Positions 1 through 7,208 of a stretch of DNA of 43,861 nucleotides are shown here, in pieces (the stretch's first letter is position 1; each line of letters begins with the position of its first letter). Origin of the DNA: Rubrimonas sp036770645 (GTDB taxonomy: Bacteria > Pseudomonadota > Alphaproteobacteria > Rhodobacterales > Rhodobacteraceae). The notes under the pieces were generated by a model. That model was given only the letters and a program-made list of their open reading frames with translations, was not told where the DNA came from and ran no database searches. Location of the stretch: positions 1-43,861 of the forward strand of contig DAIPIU010000022.1 of the NCBI GenBank assembly GCA_036770645.1, read 5' to 3'. The position numbers were made by a program, and so were the translations under genes.

Positions 1-419
1 GTCGCCTTCAACGTCCTCGGCAGGCGGGATGCCGCCGTTCGGCCCGAGCGGACGGCGGCGGTCGAACCGAGGGCGCGTCCCGATACGGGGGCCCCGTCGC
101 GCGCCGATCAGCGGACAAGTCGCCACGCGGCCAAGATCGGTTCGTCGGAAAGCGGGTCCGCGACGGCGCCCCGGGCGAATGCGGGACGGCCCGCCCCATG
201 GCGCACCGCGGCGGCCTTGCGCTTCATCCATCCCACGGCGAAGCGCCCGCCCCGAGGACCCGCGCGGATCGCCGGGCGCGCCGCCGGCCGGGCTGCGGCG
301 GCCGGGCTGCGGCGGCCAGGCCTCGGGGCGTGCGCTGCGGGGCCGGTCCGTGGCGCTGCGGGCTGACGTTGCGCACCTCGGCGCTTGCGCGGCCGGCTTC
401 GGCGCCGCAGCATCACGCC
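1..419. other. Unassigned left-edge region upstream of the Crp/Fnr gene
   Basis: I see no convincing complete gene here. All frames are open over long stretches because of the extreme GC, and none has recognisable protein character. The first codons in frame 1 read VAFNVLG, which resembles the end of a DppC/OppC-type permease, but the expected continuation is not there and the frame runs on to a TGA at 364-366 through low-complexity Arg/Ala/Pro. It could be the tail of a gene cut by the window edge, or chance. A 14-bp tandem repeat lies at 286-317. The promoter of the regulator at 420 should be in this stretch, but I cannot point to it. Confidence 0.4.
286..317. repeat. 14-bp tandem repeat, two copies plus a partial third
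   Basis: The unit GGCCGGGCTGCGGC occurs at 286-299 and again at 300-313, followed by GGCC. It lies 103 bp before the start of the Crp/Fnr gene. It is probably slippage in GC-rich DNA, and no function is evident. Confidence 0.7.
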
Positions 420-1163
420 ATGGGCGCGGATCGATCTCGCACGACGACGGACACGCCGCTTCTGCTGGCGGAACAGGCGAACTTCACGGGCGCGGTCCAC
501 GGCTTCGTCGCCGGGCTGACCGAGAGGGAGCGCGCCGCCGTGTCGGCCAGCGGCCGCCCCGCCGCGTTCCGGGCGGGCGAGCAGCTTTTCCGCCAGGGCG
601 CGCCGCATGAGGGCGTCTACCTGATCGAAAGCGGCTGCGTGCGCACCTACTACGTCGCGCCGAACGGCCGCGAGATCACCCTCGCGCACTGGACGCGCGG
701 CGCCTTCGTCGGCGGGCCCGAGCTGTTCGGCGGCGGCGAGCACCTGTGGTCCGGGCTGGCGACCGAGCCCACCGCCGCCCTGCTGCTCGACGGCGCGCAG
801 CTGCGGCGGCTGGTCGAGACCATCCCGCGCCTCGCGCTGAACCTGCTGGACGGGCTGGTGGACAAGGGGCGCTGCTATTCGATGGTGCTGCAGATGCTCG
901 GCACTCGGTCCGTGATCGAGCGGCTGGCGCATCTGCTGCTGATCATGGCGGGGGCGGAGGAGGCGAAGGGGCCGGCGCCGGGCGGCCACGCGCTCGAACG
1001 CCGCCTCAGCCATGCCGAGATCGCCACCATCGTCGGCTCGACCCGGCAATGGGTGTCGAGCGCGCTCGACCGCTTCCGCCGCGGCGGCGTGATCGCGACC
1101 GGCGAAGGCGGGCGGCTCGTGGTGCTCGATCCGCGCGCGCTGCGGGCCATCGCCCAGCTCTGA
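420..1163 (+). CDS. Crp/Fnr-family transcriptional regulator (copy 1)
   Basis: A 247-residue one-component regulator. The N-terminal part is a cyclic-nucleotide-binding-type beta-roll containing LFRQG, ESGCVRTYY and the FVGGPELFGGG segment. A long dimerisation helix follows (KGRCYSMVLQMLGTRS). The C-terminal winged helix-turn-helix is at about residues 197-222, with recognition helix TRQWVSSAL. There is no FNR-type N-terminal cysteine cluster, so an Fe-S oxygen sensor is unlikely; the effector is unknown. I chose the ATG at 420 because upstream codons in the frame are low-complexity and unlike the family, and the resulting length matches the second copy at 18456-19202. It lies just ahead of the DUF971/AprAB-like genes and probably controls them or the nearby transporters. 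Confidence 0.88.
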   Translation: MGADRSRTTTDTPLLLAEQANFTGAVHGFVAGLTERERAAVSASGRPAAFRAGEQLFRQGAPHEGVYLIESGCVRTYYVAPNGREITLAHWTRGAFVGGPELFGGGEHLWSGLATEPTAALLLDGAQLRRLVETIPRLALNLLDGLVDKGRCYSMVLQMLGTRSVIERLAHLLLIMAGAEEAKGPAPGGHALERRLSHAEIATIVGSTRQWVSSALDRFRRGGVIATGEGGRLVVLDPRALRAIAQL

Positions 1164-1254
1164 CGCGGCGATCCGCCGTTCGGCGTCAATTAATTGCTGT
1201 CCGCCACCGCCTCGCGGCCCGACCCTGGGTCCCGCAGGCGGATGGGGAGGCGGG

Positions 1255-1563
1255 ATGAACCCCGACACGGTGACGATTTCCGAGGATGGCAGCCACCTCG
1301 CGGTGGACTGGCCCGACGGCACGCGGTCGCGCATCCCCGCCGCGACCCTGCGCGGCGCGGCGCGGGACGCGCGCTCGGTGCGCGAGCGCATCGAGCACGG
1401 CGCGGTGCGGGTTCCCCCGGGCGTCCGCCTCGTCGGGCGGGCGCCGGTGGGCAGCTATGCGGTGAACCTGCATTTCGACGACGGCCACGACCGCGGGATC
1501 TTTCCCTGGCCGATGCTGCGCGACCTCGCGGCCGCCGCCGGGCCCGGCAGCGCCGGCAATTAA
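1255..1563 (+). CDS. DUF971 (GBBH-like N-terminal domain) protein
   Basis: A 102-residue stand-alone DUF971 protein. The family pattern is visible: a beta-strand start (TVTISEDGSHLAVDW), the LRGAARDARSVRE segment and the closing HFDDGHDRGIFPWPMLRDL. The same fold forms the N-terminal domain of gamma-butyrobetaine hydroxylase and the C-terminal domain of the Fe-S carrier HCF101, so a role in metal or Fe-S handling is plausible. It sits 57 bp before the AprA-like flavoprotein and two genes before a two-cluster ferredoxin, which fits a maturation or assembly job (inference). The GGGGAGGCGGG ribosome site ends just before the ATG. The 91-bp gap upstream contains a perfect AT-rich palindrome, CAATTAATTG (1187-1196), that may belong to a promoter or operator. 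Confidence 0.8.
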   Translation: MNPDTVTISEDGSHLAVDWPDGTRSRIPAATLRGAARDARSVRERIEHGAVRVPPGVRLVGRAPVGSYAVNLHFDDGHDRGIFPWPMLRDLAAAAGPGSAGN

Positions 1564-1620
1564 TGGCGCGACCCGCCGCGCCGCGCGCGCCACGCTGCAA
1601 CTGCACAATGGAGAGACCGC

Positions 1621-3360
1621 ATGGACGAGATCCGCGACGGACTGGCCGAGACCGAATGCGACATCCTCGTGATCGGCGGCGGCACGGCCGGCCCGATGGC
1701 GGCGCTGAAGGCGCAGGCCGCCAATCCCGGCGCGCGGGTCGTCCTGCTGGAAAAGGCCAACGTCAAGCGCTCCGGCGCGATCTCGATGGGCATGGACGGC
1801 CTGAACAACGCCGTCATCCCCGGCTACGCCACGCCCGAGCAGTACGTGAAGGAGATCACCATCGCCAATGACGGCGTGGTCGATCAGGCCCCGGTGCTGC
1901 GCTATGCCGAGGAATGCTACGGGATCATCGAGGAGCTCGACCGCTTCGGGATCCGCTTCCTCAAGAACGAGAACGGCGACTACGCCGTGAAGAAGGTGCA
2001 CCACATCGGCACCTACGTCCTGCCGATGCCGAACGGCGACACGGTCAAGAAGGCGCTGTACCGCCAGCTGCGCAAGGCGCGGATCCTGATCTCGAACCGC
2101 TACATGGCGACCCGGCTTCTGACCGGCGAGGGGCGCATCGCGGGCGCGATCTGCGTGAACACCCGCACCGCCGAGTTCCTGGTGATCCGCGCCAAGGCGG
2201 TGATCCTTTGCGCGGGCGCGGCCGGGCGGCTGGGGCTGCCGACCTCGGGCTACCTGTGGGGCACCTACGAGAACGCGGCCAATTCCGGCGACGGCTACGC
2301 CATGGCCTATCACGCCGGCGCGGGCCTCGCGAACCTCGAATGCTACCAGATCAACCCGCTGATCAAGGACTACAACGGGCCCGCCTGCGCCTATGTCGCC
2401 GGTCCCTTCGGCGGCTACACCGCCAACAACGAGGGCCAGCGCTTCATCGAGTGCGACTACTGGTCCGGCCAGATGATGGCCGAGTTCCACAAGGAGCTGA
2501 TGTCGGGCAAGGGGCCGGTGTTCCTCAAGCTCAACCACCTCGCGCCCGAGACCATCTCGGAGATCGAGACCATCCTGCACACCGTCGAGCGGCCGACCCG
2601 CGGGCGCTTCCAGGAGGGGCGCGGCGGCGACTACCGCCGCACGATGATCGAGATGCACATCTCAGAGATCGGCTTCTGCTCGGGCCATTCCGCGTCGGGC
2701 GTGTTCGTGGACCGCGATGCGCGCACCACCATCGAGGGGCTCTACGCCGCCGGCGACATGGCGAACGTGCCGCACAACTACATGCTTGGGGCCTTCACCA
2801 ACGGGGCCATCGCCGGCCGCCACGCCGGGGGCTACGCGAAGGACGTCGGTCTCGCCGCCTTTGACATGGGCGCGGTGGAGGCCGAGCGGGCGCGCGTGCT
2901 GGCCCCGACCCGGCGCGAGGACGGCATCCCACCCAACCAGATCGAGTACAAGACCCGCCGTCTGGTGAACGACTATCTCCAGCCGCCGAAGGTGACGCGC
3001 AAGATGGAGATCGCGCAGGAGCGCTTCGCCGAGGTGCGCGAGGATCTGGAGCAGGGCATGGCCGTGCGCGACGCGCACGAGCTGATGCGCGCGCTGGAGG
3101 CCGCCTCGATCCTCGACTGCGCCGACATGGCAGCCGCGGCGTCGCTGTTCCGCACCGAAAGCCGCTGGGGCCTCTATCACAACCGCGTGGAGTACGCCGG
3201 CCGCAACGACGACGACTGGCTGTGCCACAGCATCCTGACCAAGGGCGCCGACGGCCGGCCCAGCCTGACCAAGCGCCCGATCGCGCCCTACGTCGTCGCG
3301 ATCGAGGACCACGAGCGCGGGGCCTACGACCGCCAGCGCATCACCGTCGCCGCGGAGTGA
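1621..3360 (+). CDS. AprA-like FAD-dependent oxidoreductase (fumarate reductase/succinate dehydrogenase flavoprotein superfamily)
   Basis: A 579-residue cytoplasmic flavoprotein. The N-terminal dinucleotide-binding motif is at residues 17-24 (VIGGGTAG), followed by VVLLEK for the FAD ribose. The KRSGAISMGMDGLNN segment matches the FAD-loop region of this superfamily. AVILCAGAAGR and a C-terminal IEGLYAAGDM...GAFTNGAIAGR complete the FAD domain. There is no signal peptide, unlike periplasmic fumarate reductases. From recall, the closest relatives are adenylylsulfate reductase alpha subunits and AprA-like proteins encoded beside Tau-type ABC transporters, but it is shorter than AprA (about 620-660 residues). 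The next gene, 4 bp downstream, is a ferredoxin resembling AprB, so the pair is probably a heterodimer. Substrate unknown: sulfite/APS chemistry is one option and an organic acid another. The ribosome site GGAGAG precedes the ATG. Confidence 0.85.
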   Translation: MDEIRDGLAETECDILVIGGGTAGPMAALKAQAANPGARVVLLEKANVKRSGAISMGMDGLNNAVIPGYATPEQYVKEITIANDGVVDQAPVLRYAEECYGIIEELDRFGIRFLKNENGDYAVKKVHHIGTYVLPMPNGDTVKKALYRQLRKARILISNRYMATRLLTGEGRIAGAICVNTRTAEFLVIRAKAVILCAGAAGRLGLPTSGYLWGTYENAANSGDGYAMAYHAGAGLANLECYQINPLIKDYNGPACAYVAGPFGGYTANNEGQRFIECDYWSGQMMAEFHKELMSGKGPVFLKLNHLAPETISEIETILHTVERPTRGRFQEGRGGDYRRTMIEMHISEIGFCSGHSASGVFVDRDARTTIEGLYAAGDMANVPHNYMLGAFTNGAIAGRHAGGYAKDVGLAAFDMGAVEAERARVLAPTRREDGIPPNQIEYKTRRLVNDYLQPPKVTRKMEIAQERFAEVREDLEQGMAVRDAHELMRALEAASILDCADMAAAASLFRTESRWGLYHNRVEYAGRNDDDWLCHSILTKGADGRPSLTKRPIAPYVVAIEDHERGAYDRQRITVAAE

Positions 3361-3364
3361 TCCC

Positions 3365-3598
3365 ATGCCGCTCGCCCAGACCCCGACCATCGTTCCGGTC
3401 GTCGTCGACCAGTCGAAATGCATCGCCGACAAGGGCTGCACCGTCTGCGTCGACGTCTGCCCGCTCGACGTGCTGCGCATCGCCGACGACCGCTCGACCG
3501 CCTACATGAAATACGACGAGTGCTGGTATTGCATGCCGTGCGAGGCCGACTGCCCGACCGGGGCGGTGACCGTCAACCTTCCCTATCTGCTGAAATGA
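3365..3598 (+). CDS. Short AprB-like ferredoxin with two [4Fe-4S] motifs
   Basis: A 77-residue electron-transfer subunit. Two cluster motifs are visible. The first is a variant, C-x5-C-x2-C-x3-CP, starting at SKCIADKGC. The second is canonical, C-x2-C-x2-C-x3-CP, within DECWYCMPCEADCPTGA. The second segment closely resembles the corresponding part of AprB (a CWECYSC-type motif, from recall). True AprB subunits are about 150 residues and have a C-terminal tail that wraps around AprA; that tail is absent here. The gene starts 4 bp after the AprA-like stop and ends 7 bp before the HEAT-repeat gene, so the three are surely cotranscribed. It most likely passes electrons to or from the flavoprotein. 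Confidence 0.88.
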   Translation: MPLAQTPTIVPVVVDQSKCIADKGCTVCVDVCPLDVLRIADDRSTAYMKYDECWYCMPCEADCPTGAVTVNLPYLLK

Positions 3599-3605
3599 GG
3601 ACGCG

Positions 3606-4568
3606 ATGAACGGCGATCTGTTCGAGGATTTCGCCGAGGTCGCGGATCTCGCGCTCGGCCTCGACGACCCCGATCCCGGCGCCCGCCGGGTGGCGGTCAT
3701 GGCGCTGGCCGACAGCGCGGAGCCCGCCGCCATCCCGCATCTGGCGCGCGCCGTCACCGACCCCGACCCGGAGGTGCGCAGGCAGGCCGCCATCGCGCTG
3801 TCGGAATTCGACGGCCCCGACACCGCCGCGGCGCTGGCCGGCGCGGTCGCGGACCCCGCGCCCGGCGTTGCCGACGCCGCGGCGCAGAGCCTGACCGAGC
3901 TGAAGGATCCGGAGGCAGCCGACGCGCTGCTGCCCCATGTCGCGCACCCGAGCCCCTTCGTGCGCGCGGCGATCTTCCGCGGCCTGCGCGAACTGCGCCG
4001 CCCGGAGGCGCTGGGCCCGGCGGTCGCGGCGCTCGACGCGCCCGAACCCGCCGTGCGGGCCGAGGCCGTGGCCGTGATCGGCTGGCTGAAGGACGAAGGT
4101 GCGCTTCCCGCCCTGATCGCCGCCGCGCAGGATGCCGACGACGAGGTGCGGCGCGTCGCCGTGGGCGCGCTGGGCTTCTCCCGCGCCACGCGGGCGGTCG
4201 CCGCGCTGGGCGCCGCGCTGGGCGACCCGTCCTGGCGGGTGCGCGAAAGCGCGGCCGACACGCTGGGCCGCATCGGCGCGCCCGAGGCCTCGGCCGGGCT
4301 GCGCGGGCTGCTGGCCGACGAGTTCTGGCAGGTCCGCCTGATGGCGGTGCGCAGCCTCGGCCGCCTGAAGGCCGTCGAGGCCGTGCCCGAGATCGGCGCG
4401 CTCGCGAGCCACGCGGTCAGCAACCTGCGCAAGGAATGCGCCGCCGCGCTGGGCGAGATCGCCGATCCCGCCGCGCTGCCGTTCCTGACGGCGCAGGAGG
4501 AAGATCCGGATCCCGACGTGCGCAAGAACGTCCGCTGGGCCATCGGCATCCTGCGGGCGGCCGCCTGA
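3606..4568 (+). CDS. HEAT-repeat (PBS-lyase-like repeat) protein
   Basis: A 320-residue protein built almost entirely of about ten 31-residue alpha-helical HEAT-like repeats. The repeated pattern is roughly D-P-x-x-x-V-R-x-x-A-A-x-A-L-G, for example DPDPEVRRQAAIALSEF, DDEVRRVAVGALGF and DPSWRVRESAADTLGRIG. Such solenoids act as protein-protein scaffolds or, in the phycobilisome-lyase relatives, help attach cofactors. There is no signal peptide or membrane segment. Its place as the last gene of the AprAB-like operon suggests a chaperone, scaffold or assembly factor for that enzyme (inference). A strong intrinsic terminator starts 26 bp after the stop codon, closing this transcription unit. Confidence 0.85.
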   Translation: MNGDLFEDFAEVADLALGLDDPDPGARRVAVMALADSAEPAAIPHLARAVTDPDPEVRRQAAIALSEFDGPDTAAALAGAVADPAPGVADAAAQSLTELKDPEAADALLPHVAHPSPFVRAAIFRGLRELRRPEALGPAVAALDAPEPAVRAEAVAVIGWLKDEGALPALIAAAQDADDEVRRVAVGALGFSRATRAVAALGAALGDPSWRVRESAADTLGRIGAPEASAGLRGLLADEFWQVRLMAVRSLGRLKAVEAVPEIGALASHAVSNLRKECAAALGEIADPAALPFLTAQEEDPDPDVRKNVRWAIGILRAAA

Positions 4569-4594
4569 AGGCCAAGACGAAAAAGTATCGATTG

Positions 4595-4633
4595 CCGTAT
4601 GAACGCCAATTTCGGCGTCCATACGGTTTTTTT
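4595..4633 (+). terminator. Strong intrinsic terminator after the HEAT-repeat gene
   Basis: The arms CCGTATGAACGCC (4595-4607) and GGCGTCCATACGG (4614-4626) pair at 12 of 13 positions around the 6-base loop AATTTC. Seven T residues follow (4627-4633) and an A-rich stretch precedes. This is a textbook Rho-independent terminator that separates the redox module from the ABC system A genes. Confidence 0.92.
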
Positions 4634-4876
4634 GTTTCGTGTCAAAAATATTGATTCGCATTTTTTGAATCCATACTGGATCGCCGGACCCGGCAAGCGC
4701 CGGGACGCCCACCGTAAGCACACACGTTGCGCACATATTCCGCGCATTTGCGCTTAATAATTCGCCATAATGCGGCCGTCGCATATTTTTTGGCCGCCCT
4801 TGCGGCGGCGGATGCTGGACATCCGCGCGGATTCGGTCAGCCTCGAAGTATTCGAAATAAAAGCGAGGCTCACCCC
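4634..4876 (+). promoter_or_regulatory. AT-rich promoter/operator region of ABC system A
   Basis: This is the most AT-rich stretch of the first 9 kb. It holds an inverted repeat with 9-base arms, one mismatch, at 4649-4657 and 4667-4675 (TATTGATTC / GAATCCATA). A small perfect hairpin lies at 4689-4704 (CCCGGC-AAGC-GCCGGG). From 4726 to 4753 there is a dense cluster of TGCGC/GCGCA half-sites (GTTGCG, then GCGCATTTGCGC). The 10-mer GCCATAATGC at 4764-4773 is the exact reverse complement of 9098-9107, upstream of the system B binding protein. These are candidate sites for the Crp/Fnr paralogs. I cannot assign -35 and -10 boxes with confidence. Confidence 0.5.
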
Positions 4877-6235
4877 ATGACCCTGCGTAAGCTCGCTCTC
4901 GGCGTCGCGCTGTCGGCCCTCGCGGCCGGCGGGGCGCTGGCGGAGACCATCACCATCGGCATCGGCCACCAGAGCACGGTGACCAACACCGTCCCCGGCG
5001 GCGTCATCCTCGAGCGGCTGGGGCTGCTGGAGAAGCACCTGCCCACGACCGGCCGCTACGAAGGCGTGACCTTCGAACTGGAATACCGCGACTACACCTC
5101 CGGGCCGCCGATCACCAACCAGATGGTCGCCGGCCGCCTGCAGTTCGGCGTGATGGGCGATTTTCCGCTGATCGTGAACGGCGCGACCTTCGAGCAGGCG
5201 GGACAGGAGGAGACGCGCTTCATCCAGATCACCGGCTACAACCTGCGCGGCACCGGCAACGGCATCGTCGTGCCGGTCGGCTCGGACATCTACGCGCTCG
5301 AGGATCTGCCGGGCCGCTCGGTCTCGACGCCCTTCGGCAGCGCCGCCTGGGGCATGCTGCTGCGGGTGCTGGCCGAGCGCGACCTGCTCGACAAGGTCGA
5401 GATGGCGAACCAGTCGCCGCCCGTCGGCGTCAACAACATCGCCACCGGCCGCATCGACGCCCACGCCAACTTCACGCCCTGGTCCGAGGTGATGGAGTTC
5501 CGCGGCACGGGCCGGAAGATCTTCGACGGCAGCGAGGCCGAGATCCCGACCTTCCACGGCACCGTCGTTCTGAAGTCCTTCGCGGAGGAGCATCCCGAAA
5601 TCGTCCAGGCCTATGTCAACGCCACGCTCGAGGCGCAGGACTGGATCGCCGCGGACCCCCTGACCGCCGCCATGCGGGTCAGCGAATGGACCGGCATCGA
5701 GCGCGAGGTGCTGTATCTCTACTTCAGCGCCGGCGGCATCTCGACCTTCGAGGCGTCGATCAAGCCGCAATGGGTCGAGAGCCTGAAGGCCAGCCACGCC
5801 CTTCTGGCGGCCGAGCGCGACGTGCCGCCGCTGAGCTTCGACCGCTGGGTCGACCACAGCTTCGTGCGCGCCGCCTACGAGGCGCGCGGCCTGTCCTACG
5901 AGGACCTGCAGGCCAGCGTCGTCGACACGGCCGTGGCCAATGTCGGCCTGCCCGCCGAGATCTGGCATCCGCGCGACGGCATCTCCAGCCACGCCGACCT
6001 CGCCGCCTTCTTCAAGGCGGCGGCCGAGATCCGCGACACCGGCTTCCAGATCGCCGCGAGCTATGTGCACGACGACATCACTGGCCTCAAGATGTTCGGC
6101 AAGACCGCCTTCTACGTGAAGACGGGCGACGGCTACGCGGCGTTCCTGCGCCGTGCCGACGCCGAGGCGCGGGCGGCCGAGACCGGCGGGACGGTCATGG
6201 ACTACCAGTCCATCCTCGACACCATCGCAAGCTGA
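4877..6235 (+). CDS. Tau/NitT-type ABC transporter substrate-binding protein with NosL-like C-terminal domain (system A)
   Basis: A 452-residue periplasmic binding protein. A Sec signal peptide covers residues 1-22 (MTLRKLALG...GGALA-E). The NMT1/SsuA-like fold is recognisable from ITIGIGHQS, the MVAGRLQFGVMGDFP segment and NNIATGRIDAHANFTPW. Usual family length is about 320-340 residues, so some 110 residues are extra. The last 79 residues (about 374-452) match the pattern I remember for NosL: AASYVHDDITG, TAFYVKTGDGYAAF, DAEARAAETGGTVMDY. The PMG methionine motif of NosL is missing. I chose the ATG at 4877 because it gives a clean signal peptide. The permease and ATPase follow. Ligand unknown; sulfonates, nitrate-like ions and thiamine precursors are all possible for this family. 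Confidence 0.85.
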   Translation: MTLRKLALGVALSALAAGGALAETITIGIGHQSTVTNTVPGGVILERLGLLEKHLPTTGRYEGVTFELEYRDYTSGPPITNQMVAGRLQFGVMGDFPLIVNGATFEQAGQEETRFIQITGYNLRGTGNGIVVPVGSDIYALEDLPGRSVSTPFGSAAWGMLLRVLAERDLLDKVEMANQSPPVGVNNIATGRIDAHANFTPWSEVMEFRGTGRKIFDGSEAEIPTFHGTVVLKSFAEEHPEIVQAYVNATLEAQDWIAADPLTAAMRVSEWTGIEREVLYLYFSAGGISTFEASIKPQWVESLKASHALLAAERDVPPLSFDRWVDHSFVRAAYEARGLSYEDLQASVVDTAVANVGLPAEIWHPRDGISSHADLAAFFKAAAEIRDTGFQIAASYVHDDITGLKMFGKTAFYVKTGDGYAAFLRRADAEARAAETGGTVMDYQSILDTIAS

Positions 6236-6244
6236 CCGGCCAGA

Positions 6245-6271
6245 CCGGGCCGGCGCGCGCCGCCGGCCCGG
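6245..6271 (+). other. Intergenic GC hairpin between binding-protein and permease genes
   Basis: Perfect 11-bp arms CCGGGCCGGCG (6245-6255) and CGCCGGCCCGG (6261-6271) surround the 5-base loop CGCGC. There is no T-run. Hairpins of this kind after binding-protein genes typically protect the upstream mRNA 3' end, so the binding protein is made in excess of the membrane subunits (established for other ABC operons, inferred here). Confidence 0.75.
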
Positions 6272-6292
6272 ACCCCAGCAGGAGACGCGCCC

Positions 6293-7186
6293 GTGACCCT
6301 CGCCGCCCTGTCGCCGCTGCGCCGTGACCCGGCCGCCCACGAGCCGGCCGCCCCTCCGGCGGGCGGCGCCACGCCATCCGCGCCGTCCGTCCCCGCGCCC
6401 CGGCTGCGCCTGCCGCCGGGTCTGCTGCGCGATGCGGGGCTGGCGCTGCTGTCGCTGGCCATCGGCGTGACCCTGTGGCACTGGGCGAGCGAGACGCGGC
6501 TGCAGTTCATCGTCAACTTCGCCAATGTCCCCGGCCCGCTGGCTGTGCTCGACGCCTTCCTCGGGCACGTCGGACAGCCGAGGTTCCATCGCCACATCCT
6601 CGTCAGCATCGAGCGTGTCGCGATCAGCTATGCCATCGCCGTTGCGCTGGGGGTCGCGCTGGGGCTGCTGATGGGCCGCATCCGGGCGATCCGCGCCATG
6701 GCGATGCCCTACATCGAGATCGTGCGCCCGATCCCCGCCGTCGCCTGGATCCCGCTCGCGATCCTCATGTGGCCGACCGAGGAGGCCTCGATCATCTACA
6801 TCACCTTCCTCGGCGCGTTCTTCCCCATCGTGCTCAACACCGTGCACGGGGTCGAGCAGACGCCGGAGGTGCTGGTGCGCGCCGCGCGGTCGCTCGGCGC
6901 CTCGCCGCTCGCGATCTTCTGGCATGTCGTCATCCCCGCCGCGCTGCCCTCGATCACCGCGGGCCTCGCCATCGGCATGGGCGTGGCGTGGTTCTCGCTG
7001 CTGGCGGGCGAGATCATCTCCGGCCAGTTCGGGATCGGCTATTTCACCTGGGACGCCTATTCCATGGTGCGCACGCCCGACATCGTGGTGGGCATGCTGA
7101 TGATCGGTTTCCTCGGCACCGCCTCGACCTGGGCGGTGCGCGCGGCCACCCGCCCCTTCCTGCGCTGGCGCGACAAGCAGCGCTGA
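6293..7186 (+). CDS. Tau/NitT-type ABC transporter permease (system A)
   Basis: A 297-residue inner-membrane permease of the SsuC/TauC family. An unusually long, Pro/Ala-rich cytoplasmic N-terminus (about 45 residues) precedes about six transmembrane helices. The EAA loop that docks to the ATPase is visible as VRAARSLGASPLAIFWHVV followed by IPAALPSI. The GTG start at 6293 is supported by an AGGAGA ribosome site 9 bases upstream. It is preceded by the binding protein and followed after 22 bp by the ATPase. Confidence 0.92.
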   Translation: MTLAALSPLRRDPAAHEPAAPPAGGATPSAPSVPAPRLRLPPGLLRDAGLALLSLAIGVTLWHWASETRLQFIVNFANVPGPLAVLDAFLGHVGQPRFHRHILVSIERVAISYAIAVALGVALGLLMGRIRAIRAMAMPYIEIVRPIPAVAWIPLAILMWPTEEASIIYITFLGAFFPIVLNTVHGVEQTPEVLVRAARSLGASPLAIFWHVVIPAALPSITAGLAIGMGVAWFSLLAGEIISGQFGIGYFTWDAYSMVRTPDIVVGMLMIGFLGTASTWAVRAATRPFLRWRDKQR

Positions 7187-7208
7187 ACCCGCCGACCCGG
7201 AGGCCCCC

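Noticed and set aside
1..43. 3' end of a DppC-like permease at the left edge
   Set aside because: Only seven residues look right and the expected ending does not follow; too little to annotate as a gene.
108..1391. Long minus-strand open frame opposite the first regulator (427 codons)
   Set aside because: Arg/Ala/Pro/Gln-rich with no family pattern; it is the antisense shadow of the Crp/Fnr and DUF971 genes in GC-rich DNA.
1621..3598. Genuine dissimilatory APS reductase (AprBA)
   Set aside because: Gene order is A then B, both subunits are short, the AprB tail is missing, and no sat or Qmo genes are present; kept as AprAB-like only.
4649..4675. FNR box (TTGAT-N4-ATCAA)
   Set aside because: Starts with TTGATT but the spacing to the opposite half is much wider than the FNR consensus.
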